In this document: positions 1 through 11,734 of the stretch, one piece after another
Position numbering within the stretch: position 1 is the stretch's first letter
How the letters are laid out: each line of letters opens with the position of its first letter
DNA from: Clonostachys chloroleuca
Lineage: Eukaryota > Ascomycota > Sordariomycetes > Hypocreales > Bionectriaceae
DNA length: 64,000 nt
Direction: 5' to 3'
Assembly (NCBI GenBank): GCA_037952775.1
Contig: JBANAY010000003.1
Location: 12,152,001-12,216,000, forward strand
Notes under the pieces: model-generated
Databases searched by the model: none
Told to the model about the DNA's origin: nothing
What the model saw: only the letters and a program-made list of their open reading frames with translations
Translations under genes and position numbers: made by a program

Positions 1-1391
1 GCAGACTAAATGTCAAAGCCGTAGTGAGATAGTCAAATGAAAATCAATGAGGACGGCTCGGAATGAAATGATATCAATTGCCTGAGGATCTCGCTCGAGG
101 AAGTAGACGCAGGGTCCTTGAGATACTTGCTGGGCTGGGCGGACCAGGGTAATGGCGCTGATGAGGCTGTGTGAGCCAAGCCAAGCCGCGTGCTCGCGTG
201 CGCTGAATTGCGAAGTGAATCTAACAGTGGTGACAAGGTTGTGTTTCAGTGGCTACTAGCAGTCCAATGCGACGTTCCATGCTTTGAGCTGCCGGCTGCT
301 GCCACTGGCTGGTCATTGGGGAGGGTGATGTGCGCTGTACGTGGTACCTGCCTGCCGTACCAACCACTGCCGCCCGAGATCAGTAGCACCTCCTTCTGAC
401 CTCCCTCATCGCTTGCGGCCGCTAGACGATCTGCCAGATCGGGGCTGCAGCTTCGCGAGATGTTACAGAACCTGCTAAATAAAGCTTCAGGCGCCTGCTT
501 GATGGAGGGCAGGGCACTCGGGATATGTTTGGTACTCGCATAGGTAGACAACCAACAGCCCTAAACGGAAATCATCGACAATCCTCATGGCCTATAACAG
601 CCACATATATCTCGCTGCCCAACCTTATGTATCATCACGCGCGGGGCTGGTTAAACAATGAACTGATCGGCCGGCTCTTTGTCAGTGTCTCGACCTGAAT
701 ACACCTCCTTGCCATTCTCCCCGAATAGCCTTGATGGTGTTTCAGCACGCAGTATCTTCTACAATAGACGAGCCTAACTAATGGTCGTAATACCTCTCAC
801 CTCAGCATATCTCTAAATTATCATAGCGGGCATTCCAAACAGAACCATATGACGCTATCTGCTCAAACTATTGGGACATGAGCTGCGTTGGGCTAGTTCT
901 AGGCCCAGGAATCGATACTTGGACAAATACCAAAGGCGCCCAATCATACCTAATGTTTGCCTTCCACCGCATGATCAAACGAGAAGCTTGACTCTGTCCG
1001 TCCTCCGATTGCCTTTAACGCATTCTCGTCAGCTATACCTTACCCATCCACGTATATGTGCAATCAATAGGGGAGAGTCCCGTTGCATTGCATCAGAATC
1101 ATACCGTCGGCTTGGAATGGTTTGACAGCGGGTACTGGTACCTATTCCAGCCCCATAGATCTTTGATCAATAGCGCGCGCAGGCGCTACTACCAGTACCC
1201 AGTACCTCTGCTGCACAGGCCACCAAACTTAATGTTGTTTCAGCAGCTGCAAGTGCCCAGCAAACAAGCACATGTCGGCCTTGAGCCCGCCCAGTAAAGG
1301 CCCATCTTCTCCAGGCGACCGATCGGAGATGCGCCAAGCCAATTTCCTTCAATCCTACTACCTTGCCCCAAGCATACTTACTCAAACCAAG
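1..1391. other. Intergenic, no gene seen
   Basis: No open frame here shows family motifs or coherent splicing. It includes the 5' flank of the GILT gene. A short inverted repeat (GGGTACTGGTA near 1129 and its complement near 1191, about 50 bp apart) lies roughly 200 bp upstream of that start. Confidence 0.6.
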
Positions 1392-2417
1392 ATGGATGAG
1401 AAAGCGCCCTACGTCTACAATACACCCGCCTTCAACTCGCCCATCATGGCCGCCTCACGCGCGTCCGTCCGCGCCGTAGTCGCCCTCTTCATCCTGTTCA
1501 CCGTCGCCTTCTACTCATGGCGTTCCTGGACCTTGTCCTCACCCCTCTCCCTCCAGCTTCAGCCTTCTCCCCCCATACCGGAATCCAGTCCAGTAGACCA
1601 GAAGGCCCTGGTGCCTCTGGAGGCGCACATCATTAGTAAATGCCCAGATACAAGAGTAAGCCCTCCAGTGATGTCTGCGAAGCGCAAGGGGACCTGTGAA
1701 GCGGTGGTGCTGATATACTTTTCGTAGGATGCCCTTCGGGAATTGATTCTCCCAGCCATGATGCGAGTCCATGACAAGGTCGACTTCAGACTCTCTTATA
1801 TCGGAACGTGAGCCACACCCCGTTTCTTTGTCGGTGAAACCTTATTGCTTACACAGGTTGTCTTGGTTCTTCTCAACAGTCCTACCGCCAATGACGGCGT
1901 CCAGTGCAAGCACGGCCCTTCCGAATGCATGGGCAATATTATCGAACTCTGCGCCAGCGAACTCTACCCCGATCCCAAGATCAGCCTCGGCTTCATCATG
2001 TGCCTTACCAAGGATTATAAGCATATCCCTGATAGGTCTCTGATCGAGGATTGCGCTCTCGAACACGCCATCGATTTCCAACAGCTCAATGAGTGCGCTA
2101 CCCGCGATGACGGAGCTCATGGTATGCAGTTGCTGCGCTCCAGCATCGAAAGAACAGCTGAGGTAAGTCTTGATGTTCACTAGCTTTGCCTCCAGCCTTT
2201 TCTATCATTATATCTATCTTCCCCCGTTATCTTTCTTGTCCTCTATCCCGGAATTCTAACATGGCATCTCTAGGCTGGCGTAACCATCAGCTGCACCATC
2301 CGACTAAACAACGAGACATACTGTATCCGCGATGGCGGCGAATGGATCGACTGCCCACACGGAGCTGGCGTCAATGACCTCGTCATTGCGATCGAGAAAC
2401 TGTCCCACTCTTCTTAA
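1392..2417 (+). CDS. GILT-family thiol reductase-like membrane/secreted protein
   Basis: Predicted 256-residue protein from four exons (1392-1655, 1728-1807, 1880-2162, 2274-2417); all junctions are GT..AG and keep frame. An N-terminal hydrophobic segment (about residues 25-42) suggests a signal anchor. The family signature CKHGPSECMGNIIELC matches the GILT pattern CQHGxxECxxNxxxxC, so the fold call is strong. GILT enzymes reduce disulfides in the endolysosomal lumen through a CXXC site. Here the corresponding region reads SKCPDTRDAL: the first cysteine is present but no second one follows closely, so classical reductase activity is doubtful. A more upstream in-frame ATG exists at 1272; 1392 was chosen because it directly precedes the hydrophobic segment, but this is not certain. 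The last 35 coding bases overlap the DcpS coding end on the other strand. Confidence 0.8.
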
Positions 2418-3519
2418 TCGGCTCGAATATCTCCGTCCATATCTCGCTCTGCTCCCCAAGCGTAAAGCTCATGGACACACCATCCATCCCTGCCTCGTCA
2501 TCCCCCTCCATCTTGTCCAGGGTTTCGATAATACTCTCCAATCCGACCGCCTTTCCAGTCGCCTGCGTGGCCCCCGCCTCGAGAGCAACATGAACGATAT
2601 GCACGTGCAGGTGGTAGTACGTGGGCTGGTAATGCACATATAGCTTCAGCTGGTCCGCCTCGATGGAGGGGTACGTCTTGGTTGTCGCCTCGATCAGGTT
2701 CCGCTTCATGTGGCGAAGCCACTCGACGTGTTTCTTCTTCAGGTCTCGCAGCGACCAGAGATCTCGCCGCTCGACCAGCGCCAGCAGGTGGAGCGCCTCG
2801 AGCGTCGTGCGATCCCAGTTCAGATCCGGCAGCAGCAGGAACCCTTCCTTGTCTTTCTCGTCCTCCCGGCCCCACGGTGCCGTCCTGTATATAACGTCCT
2901 CCACCTCAGTCTTCCCATCTAGAATATTAAATACCCAGTTGAGGCGCCCAGCCTCTCGCTTGCTCTGCATGTATGGTCGTACATGTTGCTCGTAGATCTC
3001 CGGCGACTCGGTCACGAACCGCACCCCTTGCTTGCTGTACTTCTTGACGTGCGTCTCCGTGCATGGGTAGATGAGGTTGATCTTCAGATCCGCGAAGAAG
3101 TCCCCCTCCTCCCCCTCTCCATTGCCGCCGCCTCTCGCCATGTACCAGTGGTAGATGTCGTTAGCCCCCAGGTTCCTCAGCCTGGCCAGCGACGCCGGCA
3201 CGCTCCCCAGGTACGCCTCCGACTCGGGGAAGGGAGCCCTCTCCAGCACGAGCAGCGCGGGCTTCCCATCGATCGCCCCGTACAGCGACGCTCGCCTCCC
3301 AGCCTGGTCTAGAGGGCAAAAAATTAGATTTCTAGGACGAACTTCTTCCTTCCTCCATCCATCCATCCATCCATCCGTACATGAGAAAGAGATGGGTCAC
3401 AATTGCACAAGGGGGGTGTGTGGTTCAAAACTGTGATCATGCATACCTTGGTTGAGCACCCGCTCCAGCTTGAATTTTGGCACGAGGGCCTCTGCGTCGG
3501 CCTTCACTTGGTCTGTCAT
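2383..3519 (-). CDS. Scavenger mRNA decapping enzyme DcpS (HIT family)
   Basis: Two exons, 3519-3447 and 3308-2383, give 332 residues. DcpS hydrolyses residual m7GpppN cap after 3'-5' mRNA decay, releasing m7GMP. The C-terminal half carries the histidine triad YHLHVHIVH with the preceding KLYVHYQPTYYH; the N-terminal half has the DcpS dimerisation-type region (LINLIYPCTETHVKKYS-like segment). Length is close to the family norm of about 330-350. The start at 3519 yields MTDQVKADAEALVPKFKLERVLN before a 138-nt intron, which contains a CCAT tetranucleotide run near 3355-3376. The gene converges on the GILT gene and shares 35 coding bases with it. Confidence 0.92.
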
Positions 3520-4657
3520 GCCGGGCTAGACAGAGCAGATGTGTGCAGTTTTAAAAAGGTAACCATACAATGAATTGTAAATATGGAGAAAGTGGTTACC
3601 TTATGTAGCACACCTAAATCAGGATGTAAAGGTAGCTCTGGGGGTAGAAGTTTCAATGTTTGGGGAGATCGATCAGGCTTGGCTACTACCCCGCCTACTT
3701 TCTAGATAAGGTAAGTAGGACTAATGGGCATCAATGGCAGTACTCCCTACCAGGCGACTGACATAAAACATGGCACACCACTGCTCTTTTCATCTAAGAG
3801 GGACCTTATCTTCTTGATGATAATACTAAACACAATAATCAGAAAGTAAAAAACTATTCTATAATATTCACTCAGTATTATGTTCATCACTGGATTGATT
3901 ATTTTGATATTGTGCTGGAATTCAATACTAGAGGTTCTGGGTGTTCCATGTTTTATGTCAGTCGCTTGCCCACCTACTCTTGACCCAAACACTCCGCCCT
4001 TTAGTAAGTACTATTTCTCTCTCGCGCACCACCATGATTTCCATCAGGTCACACATGCATTTGAGCTCGAGATATAGGATAAAATCAAAATCTTCTTGCT
4101 ATTTAAACTTAAGTAAATCGAGGGTGCCAGGCTATGTCTAACAGTATAAATAAATACCTAGTACGTCAACGTGGTGGATGTAATTCCTGCTCTGATCGTC
4201 GTCGTCTACACTTTCCTCCATGCTTGCAAGATGGCCTTGAAACAAGCCAATCCATCAGCAAACCAGGGTTCGCTTCGAAATCAGTCGGTATTCAAATAAG
4301 TCGGCTGCTGAAGCTCCCCCAGTCCCTCTAGAATATCAAAACTCCGCTGGCAGAAGCGCTGCCGGGTATATAAGGTGATAAATAGACAAACGAATCGAAT
4401 CAATAGTTTGGATGAGGCTACCTGCCAGTTAATCCAAGGATAAACTGATCTCTATCAGCCAGACGCATCACCCGGTGGTGCTGACATCTTGCGCCGATCG
4501 CAGCTCATGATGCGATGTCAATCAATATCGAATCAGTAAGTTTCGTGCTCGTATAATGAAGAGAATGGGCATTAGGCGTGTCATTGCAGTATATGTATAT
4601 GTCGAATGTCTTCTGTGAGGCCGTGTCATTGATCTGCAGAACTTGTAGAAGAGTTCA
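3520..4657. other. Intergenic, AT-rich, holds a foldback element
   Basis: This stretch separates the DcpS start from the 3' end of the SH3-protein gene, both on the minus strand. Apart from the 212-bp inverted-repeat element listed separately, I see no coding signal. Confidence 0.6.
3754..3965. mobile_element. MITE-like foldback element with 26-bp terminal inverted repeats
   Basis: The arms at 3754-3779 and 3940-3965 are inverted copies of 26 bp with one mismatch, beginning GCGACTGACATAAAACATGG. The 160-bp interior is AT-rich and noncoding. Size, terminal repeats and noncoding interior fit a miniature inverted-repeat transposable element. I found no clear target-site duplication next to the arms, so the mobile nature is inferred. 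Confidence 0.55.
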
Positions 4658-6508
4658 TCAAGCCAAGGCTGCGTAGGGATTGTGGCTGGTGGAGCCAGTC
4701 TCCGTCGAGCCGTCGCCCTCTATCGTCTTTCTCCAGTGCGCTGGCAAGCAGACACATACCAGAGGGAACGCCTTGATCTCCCCAGAGGTTGCAGCTGAGC
4801 TGTCTCGCCGTCCAGATGCATGCGACACACCGCTGTCACGTTGAGCTTCCCGTCTTGCCTCCCATTCCTCTGCACGCTCACCAATCATCACACCCGTCGC
4901 CCACCCATCGTCCCAGATACCAACAACTTTTAGCATATCACCTCTCTCAAGAGCGAACTCGTCTGTGGCACGGGGTTGGTAGGCCCAGAGAACAGCAACT
5001 GAATCACCGGGATGGATGTCATCCTGGGAATAGTAATCCTTGAAGTAGGGCAGTTGCTCAGACTGTTGACTACCCACGCCCAGAGGTGATGCTGCACCAG
5101 CACTAGTGGGTGACTGTGGAACCGAGGTTCCAAAGATGGAGTTGCTCGACAGCGACCCATTTCTTCTTGTCGTCGAAGGAGGTGGTCGCAACACACTCAT
5201 CCGGGGCTCCGAGTCATCACCAAACTCAGATGATGATTGGGTTTGGCTGTCTTTCCGACGGCCACCCGCGTACCCAGCAGCCATGCTACCTCCTGTAGCA
5301 GACATTGATTTGCTGTGATGTTGGGATGAGGAATCTCCAGAGTGACCTTCCAAAGCCGACATACGTGCGATGCGACCTCCAGGCAAAACTTCATATCCTT
5401 GAGGGGCTTCCTGAGCCACATGAGTCATGCTCGGAGGGCCTTTCCTTGCTGGGGATGGTTGGTTGAAAATACTGCCTGACTGGCTCCCCTTGGATCGCTT
5501 CATTCTGCGGATGCAGAAAAATAGAACAACGCCAAGAAGGGCCAGGCCCGCGATAGCACCAACGACGATGCCAGCTATGGCGCCACCACTAAGACTGCTA
5601 CCACCCTGGCCACTACCACTAGGGTCGGCCGTGCTGGACGGTGAGGCTGTCCCAGTCGGGGTGTCGAAGGACATTGTGGTGCTGATTACCGGTAGCTTGA
5701 TACCCTGGCATCTTTGTTCAGCATTGGAATTGTAGCAGCAGGTGTCGGTTGAGTTGACGCTGGTATCAGAACAGTAAGCACATAGTCCGATTGTGCTTGT
5801 ACCAAATCCGCAATTTTCTTTTTCGTTGTCCGATGGATTGATGCATGTCCTTCCTGCCAGTGCCGTTAATGGTTCTGAACATGTGGTGAAGTCTGCTCTG
5901 ATCAAGGAGTCCAAATTGGCCTTAGGGTTGGCACATAGTTCCCTGTCAGATGTCAAGTAGGCTTCACTCTGTGCAAATTCAGCACACCCATCGGCGCAAA
6001 TCGAGCGTGACTGATCTTTAGACAACGAGCAGGCGTTGATCGATTTCTGGACCAATGCATTGCACATAACGGTGGTCGTAAAACGAGCATACCAGGTGGT
6101 TGTATTAGTCAGGTCAATTTCACCGCAACCGAAAAGATCTTGATATCTAGATCCATGTTAGCGCTGGCATTATCTAGGTAGTGATCTTAAGAATGCTCTC
6201 ACTTGTCATGGACAAATGTCGTCTTGACATAATTGGACAGAGCATCATCAAATGATGAAGTGTCTTTGACATATTCGAGGAATGGGCTGGAATCAGATTA
6301 GCTTTTGGTCCAGCGAAAAAGATCGAGGGGGAACTCACAATTCCTTCTTCAAATCATCTCGAGAAATAGAGGCAGTCTTGAATGCCGGACAAGCGCTAGA
6401 ATTCTGGAGTGAAATGCAACTAGACTGAGCTGTAACGAGGGAAGATGTCAGAGAAAGAAGCGTCAGCAACGCGACATTGCGCCGTCTTTCAACCCGTCCA
6501 CGGCCCAT
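4658..6508 (-). CDS. Single-pass membrane protein with cytoplasmic SH3 domain (Fus1-like architecture)
   Basis: Three exons (6508-6339, 6286-6203, 6146-4658) give 580 residues. Order of parts: signal peptide (about 1-27, RNVALLTLLSLTSSLVTA), a cysteine-rich extracellular part to about residue 230, a Ser/Thr/Gly-rich stalk, one transmembrane helix (about 270-292, GAIAGIVVGAIAGLALLGVV) followed by the basic stop-transfer RRMKR, a long Ser-rich cytoplasmic linker, and an SH3 domain (about 460-525; AVLWAYQPRATDEFALERGD, then WDDGWATG). The layout resembles yeast Fus1, an SH3 protein of cell fusion, and other fungal membrane SH3 signalling proteins; orthology is not proven. A cortical signalling or scaffold role is inferred from the domains only. 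Start 6508 is preferred because it begins the signal peptide. Confidence 0.8.
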
Positions 6509-9500
6509 TGTTGAAGAGTGCGTCTGGCTTGCTTGCGGAACAACGAGAAGTAGATGCAGCACCGGTGGTCCGAATGGGTCGTCGCACAAGTATCTGCTTC
6601 AGAGACAATTGGTCGGCTGCTGTCTCATAATCCGTAGGGCAGAGACGACTTTGAACAGCGGGTAAAATGAAGGAATTGGTCCCAAGTACGTAATGAACGA
6701 TGCGATAGGAGGTATTGTCGAAGCCCACCGCTATGTAATGTGTTGCTGGCCCGGGTAATTCTCGATGTGGTATTTGTTGTTGTTTTTGTCGATTAATAGT
6801 CGTAACCAAAAAAGAAAGAAAAATTAGCTTCCTAGCCGTGTGCCACCTCTCGAGCCAAAATTATCCGTCTGCTAAAGTGGTGAGGAGAAAACAATTGGAC
6901 GTCTGGATGTTGTTGACGGGCGAGGCGGAGTTGGCCAAGGTCGTAATGATTAATGCTGAAAGCAAAGCAGGTGCGTCGGAATTATTAGGTAGGCGGGTAG
7001 GCAGTAAGAGGAAGTTGAAACCAGGAAAGGTAAGCGAGAGTAACGAAGCGAAAAGGCCCAAGGAAGGTGCGGTGCGAAAGAGAGCAGCCCAATTTTGCCT
7101 GTGGTTTCCTAAGTCGGGGGAAGACAGGAGGCGGAGGTTGGTGAGTTGCTGCTGTATAGGGGTGGGGGCCACAAAACTAGACGACTCGACTGGTGCCTGT
7201 CATAAAGTCGTTTCTTGTCGCCCTGATTTGGCGAGCCAGACGATGAAGCTCTCCGAATACTAGGGCACGGCTGGATGGGAGGGGAAGGAAGGAAGAGAGA
7301 AGAGAAAGCGAGTTTGACGGCACTGAGTCGCGAGAATTGGGAGTCGATGGGAAATGGAGCTATGGGGGAAATGGCGGCTACGATAGTGCAGGTACAGTGC
7401 CCAAAGAAGATTAGAGTGGGCCTTGGGGGTTGCGTCGGTGGATCACTTTGGGTGGTAGGCAGGTACCAAGACAAACGGCGCCAGACTGGGGCCAACGGGC
7501 AGGGAAGGTCCGAAGGTGAGCCGCTACTGCTCCATCCTCCCTCGTACCTACTGACCGGGCCGTTGGGAAGGGAAAGCATAAAGCGCTACTTCACACCTGC
7601 GAAATCGACCGAGCCAGTTGTGCTGAGTTTCACCGCGTGTATGCTCCTCCAATGAGGCTTTACCAGCTACTGTGAGGACAAATTGAGGCCTAGCCATACC
7701 TGGGTTAGTATGTTTTTATTTTCTTTCGCTGCTGTCTGCCCATGTCCTTCAGGATGACGCCGCAGCAAGCCCCATAATGATGCAGGACTGGTGACAGAGG
7801 AGGGTGGAAACATAAAAACCGCCGGTGCGTATACACGCAGGCAAGGAGAGGCTAAAAGGCTTGATTGGTGAGAAGGATCTGAGCAGCAAGGACAAGACTC
7901 AGAATGCGACAAGGCAAGGGGCCACCAAGTGATAGAAATTCTGACAGATATGCACACAGCCCCTTCCAGGGCGCATGCAAGTACACACTGGACGACGCAA
8001 ACTCTAGAGCCGTGTTCCAGCCATGTGTCGGACTGTGAGCTTTGTGTGCTTTCTTCCAGACACAGCTTCCCTGCGACAGTTCTTGGATCCGATCATCACC
8101 GCACATATGGGAGGGTCGTGTATATGTGCGGATACGGCCCACCACGGAACCTGGAGAGTTCCTGACGCACAGGACAGCTGGTGGCCAAGGGAACGAAATG
8201 CACGCAAAAAAAGCCACAGGCCCGGGCTTAGCTTTTTGGTTTTCTTTCCTCGAGAGCATCCTTGGGCCAGAAGCGACCAGGACGAGGTGCGTCGCCATGG
8301 GAGCGTCCACTCAGATGCCAATCTTGGCTCTAGTTGCGGCCACGTTGTGGGTCAAGCGTGTCTTGAACGGGAGAGCGCAATCTTGGGGAACAGGGATCCT
8401 ACCAAAGACGACCAGGGCCACTCTCCAAAGGAAGGGGACCCAGCAATTAAGGGCGTCAGACCACTGGAAGCTTGAACAGTTCAGAGCCTGGCTTACTGAA
8501 ACCAGTATTAGTACCGGGCGCTATCGTCTCACCACGTACGAGGCCTAGGTATTATGATACCGCAGGCTGGGAAGGGATTATATCTTGCCTGGCCAGCCAG
8601 CTGGTTGATTCCACCCCTTCGTATCGATAGCTAGGCTGGCGTTGGACATTGATTGCATAATAGATCGAGGCGAGGCCACAAAAGCAAACATATGTCTGTA
8701 GGGAGAGGTCTGTGCCATCCCAATTAGACCAGGAGCAGCTAATGCAAGAGCTGCGAGTAAACACCCAATGATCTGTCAGCTGGCTCTGCATGGCGCAATA
8801 ATACTCACCTGGCTACCCTCGGCAGATGGTCGTCCACCAACCACGACTGGAAGCTGGGTATCGTTGTGATGTATCCAGATTCGGTGAGGACATGTGCGTG
8901 GGAAGAAATATGAGCGATGCTATAGGTGATGGAGCCAATCGCGATCATTGTGCCAGATGATCGGGGAGAATCCAACCCTACCGCCAGCCACAAGAAACGC
9001 GAATAGTCGCGCACGCTCCTCTCGTCATTGATGGCGATCTTGATTTTGATTCTCCTAAATCTCCGTGTCGGGTGGGTTTTTGGCGACCCAAAATCAAACA
9101 TGTGGCGGTCCAAAACGCCTCTCTGATCTCAGATTCGTGACGCGTTCCGATAAATTAGGCTGACTAACAAGGCAGGACGGCCCAGATATCTCTCGCGCTC
9201 CGACCTTGAGAGAGCTCCCGTAGGGCGGCAAGGCGGCTACTAGCTGGCACACCTGTGCGATTAGTCAGTGTCGGTGTTTTCTGCGCGAGCCAATGAAAGG
9301 GTCATGGCATCGGTGAATGTCCCAAGCTCGTGCTCATTTCCTCATCCGTACTAGAGTTGTTAGAAAAGACCGATTGATGCGATTGATAACCAGCGAACGG
9401 AGTTTTGTTTTCTGCCTCACGGGTTTAATTCCCACAATCCCCAGTGCGTGAGATCAGCCGGAGAAGTGTCATGACGCCCGCGAGCCTGTGTAAACGAAGT

Positions 9501-10093
9501 ACGAGAGGTGTGCATGCCGCTTAAGACGGCACACCTGGCGGCCACATCTTGAACTCGCGCGAAGACGAGAGGGAAAGCCTGAGGTTTCCAACGATGAACT
9601 AAGTAGGAAAATAAGCACGAGGTGTATTTATCCGATTGTCAACTGGAATCTTAGACTCTAGATAGCCAATTGCAGGTCATAGATTTGGAAAGAGAAGCAA
9701 ACAATAGCTTGTCTTCCAGAGCTCTAGCTCCGTTTGCGAGTGCCGGAAACCCACCATCGGCGCTCGCCCTCAACTTTAACCTCCGATCATCCGACCCCCC
9801 ACTCACGATCTTTCATAATCGATTCATACTAACAACACCCGAGTCTGTTGCCGGCGTTTTCTAGGGCCCGATCAATATTGAAAGATTCAAATTTCCTAAT
9901 TTCGGGGCAGAATATATATACAAGAGGGTCCCTGGCGGTAGATTAATTTAGATTGCTCTGTATCAATACAACAAGCTTCAACCACCTCAAGTTCACCACA
10001 CTCCTCGACGGCACTCATCTCATCGTGTATCAGTGTGGACATTCACATTCATCTAACACATCTTGTATCAGCTTTATACAGCAGTCGGCAGTC
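6509..10093. other. Long divergent intergenic region
   Basis: Lies between the divergent SH3-protein and DUF3112 genes. Several open frames of 100-170 codons exist, but none shows domain motifs, and most are G- or C-rich by composition. A weak two-exon candidate on the minus strand (about 9113-8552) is discussed under rejected items. Confidence 0.55.
9911..9921 (+). promoter_or_regulatory. TATA-like box upstream of DUF3112 gene
   Basis: AATATATATAC sits about 170 bp before the predicted ATG at 10094 in an otherwise mixed-composition flank. Position and sequence fit a TATA element with a 5' leader of about 140 nt; no transcription start is visible from sequence alone. Confidence 0.35.
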
Positions 10094-11145
10094 ATGTCGT
10101 CCCCAACGCCTACGACAGTTCCATCGGTAAGTTCACCCTCTCTAAGTCATCATCGCCCTCAGTCCAACTTCATGTACACTAACACGCCACTCATCGCCAG
10201 TCACCCCCATACCCTCCACGAGGTGCGAGTATGGGAGGCTCACCAACAAAGGGAGTTGACATCCCAATCTCAGCAGTATTCATCCTCCTCTTCGCCTGCG
10301 CCGCCGCCCTCAACATGACCATCTTCCAAATCAACCGCCGCCGCAACCACAAGTTCATCATCTCCGCCGTCACCTTCGGCTTCTGCATGGCCCGCATCAT
10401 GGCCAACGTCCTGCGCATCGTCTGGGCCTGCTACCCCACCAACACCCGGATCGCCATCGCCGCCAGCGTCTTCGCCAATGCGGGCGTCCTCCTCCTCTAC
10501 ATCGTCAACATCATCTTCTTCCAGCGCATCCTCCGCGCCCTGCACCCAAATTTCGGCTGGCGCCAGCCCGTACGCCTCGCCTTCCGCTTCCTCTACTTTG
10601 GTGTCTTCGCCTGCCTCGTCATGGTCATCACCGCCGTCGTCTACAGCTTCTACACCCTAGACGCCTCGGTACTCAGCAAGATTCGCGACGTCCGCCTCGT
10701 AGCCAGCGTCTACATCGCCGTCCTCTCCTTCATCCCCATCCCGGGGATCCTCCTCTGCCTGCTGTTCCCCCGCCATCACCCCGCCGACCACTTCGGTCAC
10801 GGCTCCATGAACACCAAGATCATCCTCGTCCTCTTCACCACCACCCTCCTGGCCCTCGGCGCCTCGCTCCGTGCCGGTGTTGCGTTCCTCCCCGTGCGAC
10901 CAACCACCGACCCCGGCTGGTTCAACCACAAGGCCGTCTTCTACTGCTTCAGCTATGTCATCGAGTTGATTGTTGTCTACACTTATGCCTTGATGCGGAT
11001 GGACAAGCGATTCCACATTCCAAACGGCAGCAGTGCACCCTGGCACTACTCAAATGGTGTACCTAATGACACGGACGACGCCACCATCGAGAAGAGCGCC
11101 AATGAAGAGCCAATCCTCGATGAGGAGGCACAGAGGACCAAATAA
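10094..11145 (+). CDS. DUF3112-family seven-transmembrane protein
   Basis: Two exons (10094-10126, 10201-11145) encode 325 residues; the first exon encodes only MSSPTPTTVPS. About seven hydrophobic helices are visible, starting with IPISAVFILLFACAAALNM and ending with AVFYCFSYVIELIVVYTYAL, with a polar C-terminal tail (about 290-325). The conserved run NRRRNHKFIISAVTFGFCMA and the WFNHKAVFYCFSY region are typical of this fungal family as I recall it. Family members have no established biochemical role; a receptor-like or transport function is speculation. Codons are strongly biased to C in third position, unlike the flanks. An internal ATG at 10231 is possible but would cut the conserved N-terminus. 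Confidence 0.8.
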
Positions 11146-11734
11146 ATCCTTTCTTTTGGACCACGATATATCTTATAGACAAATGTGATCAAAATATTAA
11201 TAATTTAGATGAGGATAATTTCATCTGTGATACAGGAGGTTTTGGCTGGAGTCTCAGGAGTTCAATCACATCACCACTGCCGAAGTGGTTTGGGTATTTA
11301 TTAGATCTATAGATAGGTGCACATCTCCTAATAATACAAGATAATCACCACACGTCAAGAGTCAATATCATCTTTGGGAACGTGAGTAAACACCAAAGAA
11401 ACCATGGAGATTCATGGCAGCCATGTCATCAAAGTACAACATTAACAAGGAAAGATATCTTGTTCATCTCGGATTGCCAAATCTGCAACGTATGTGTGGC
11501 CGATGATGGTCCAGTACTAGGTTGATAGGGGAATTTCTAGCTTTCATGCTGTGTCTAGCCGCCATCCCACCAAAGACCCTACTTGCAATGGCCATTATAA
11601 CTCTCCCAGAATTCATGTCAGGAGTAATATATGATGAAACCTTTCCAGCTCGTGCTGTCCCGTCTGATTGAAACTCATTACATGGCAAAGAGGATGCAGT
11701 ATGAACTTTTCCGACCATAGTAGACCAGGCAAGT
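11146..11734. other. Convergent intergenic spacer
   Basis: AT-rich 3' flanks of the DUF3112 and PP2A genes. No coding signal; an 84-codon open frame at 11464-11718 (-) overlaps this area but has no motifs. Confidence 0.6.

Noticed and set aside
7109..7579. 156-codon Pro/Ser-rich open frame on the minus strand
   Set aside because: Composition follows a purine-rich opposite strand; no motif, and it sits in the probable 5' flank of the SH3 gene.
8042..8548. 168-codon open frame on the plus strand
   Set aside because: No motif, and overlapping frames of similar length occur on both strands; probably chance.
8552..9113. Two-exon hypothetical gene on the minus strand (9113-8807 joined to about 8756-8552)
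   Set aside because: GTGAGT donor and CGCAG acceptor keep frame and give about 170 residues, but there is no domain, signal peptide or clear codon bias, and the sequence lies in a long divergent intergenic region.
9418..9450. GGTTTAATTCCC resembling a tRNA T-arm
   Set aside because: Rest of a tRNA cloverleaf cannot be built upstream.
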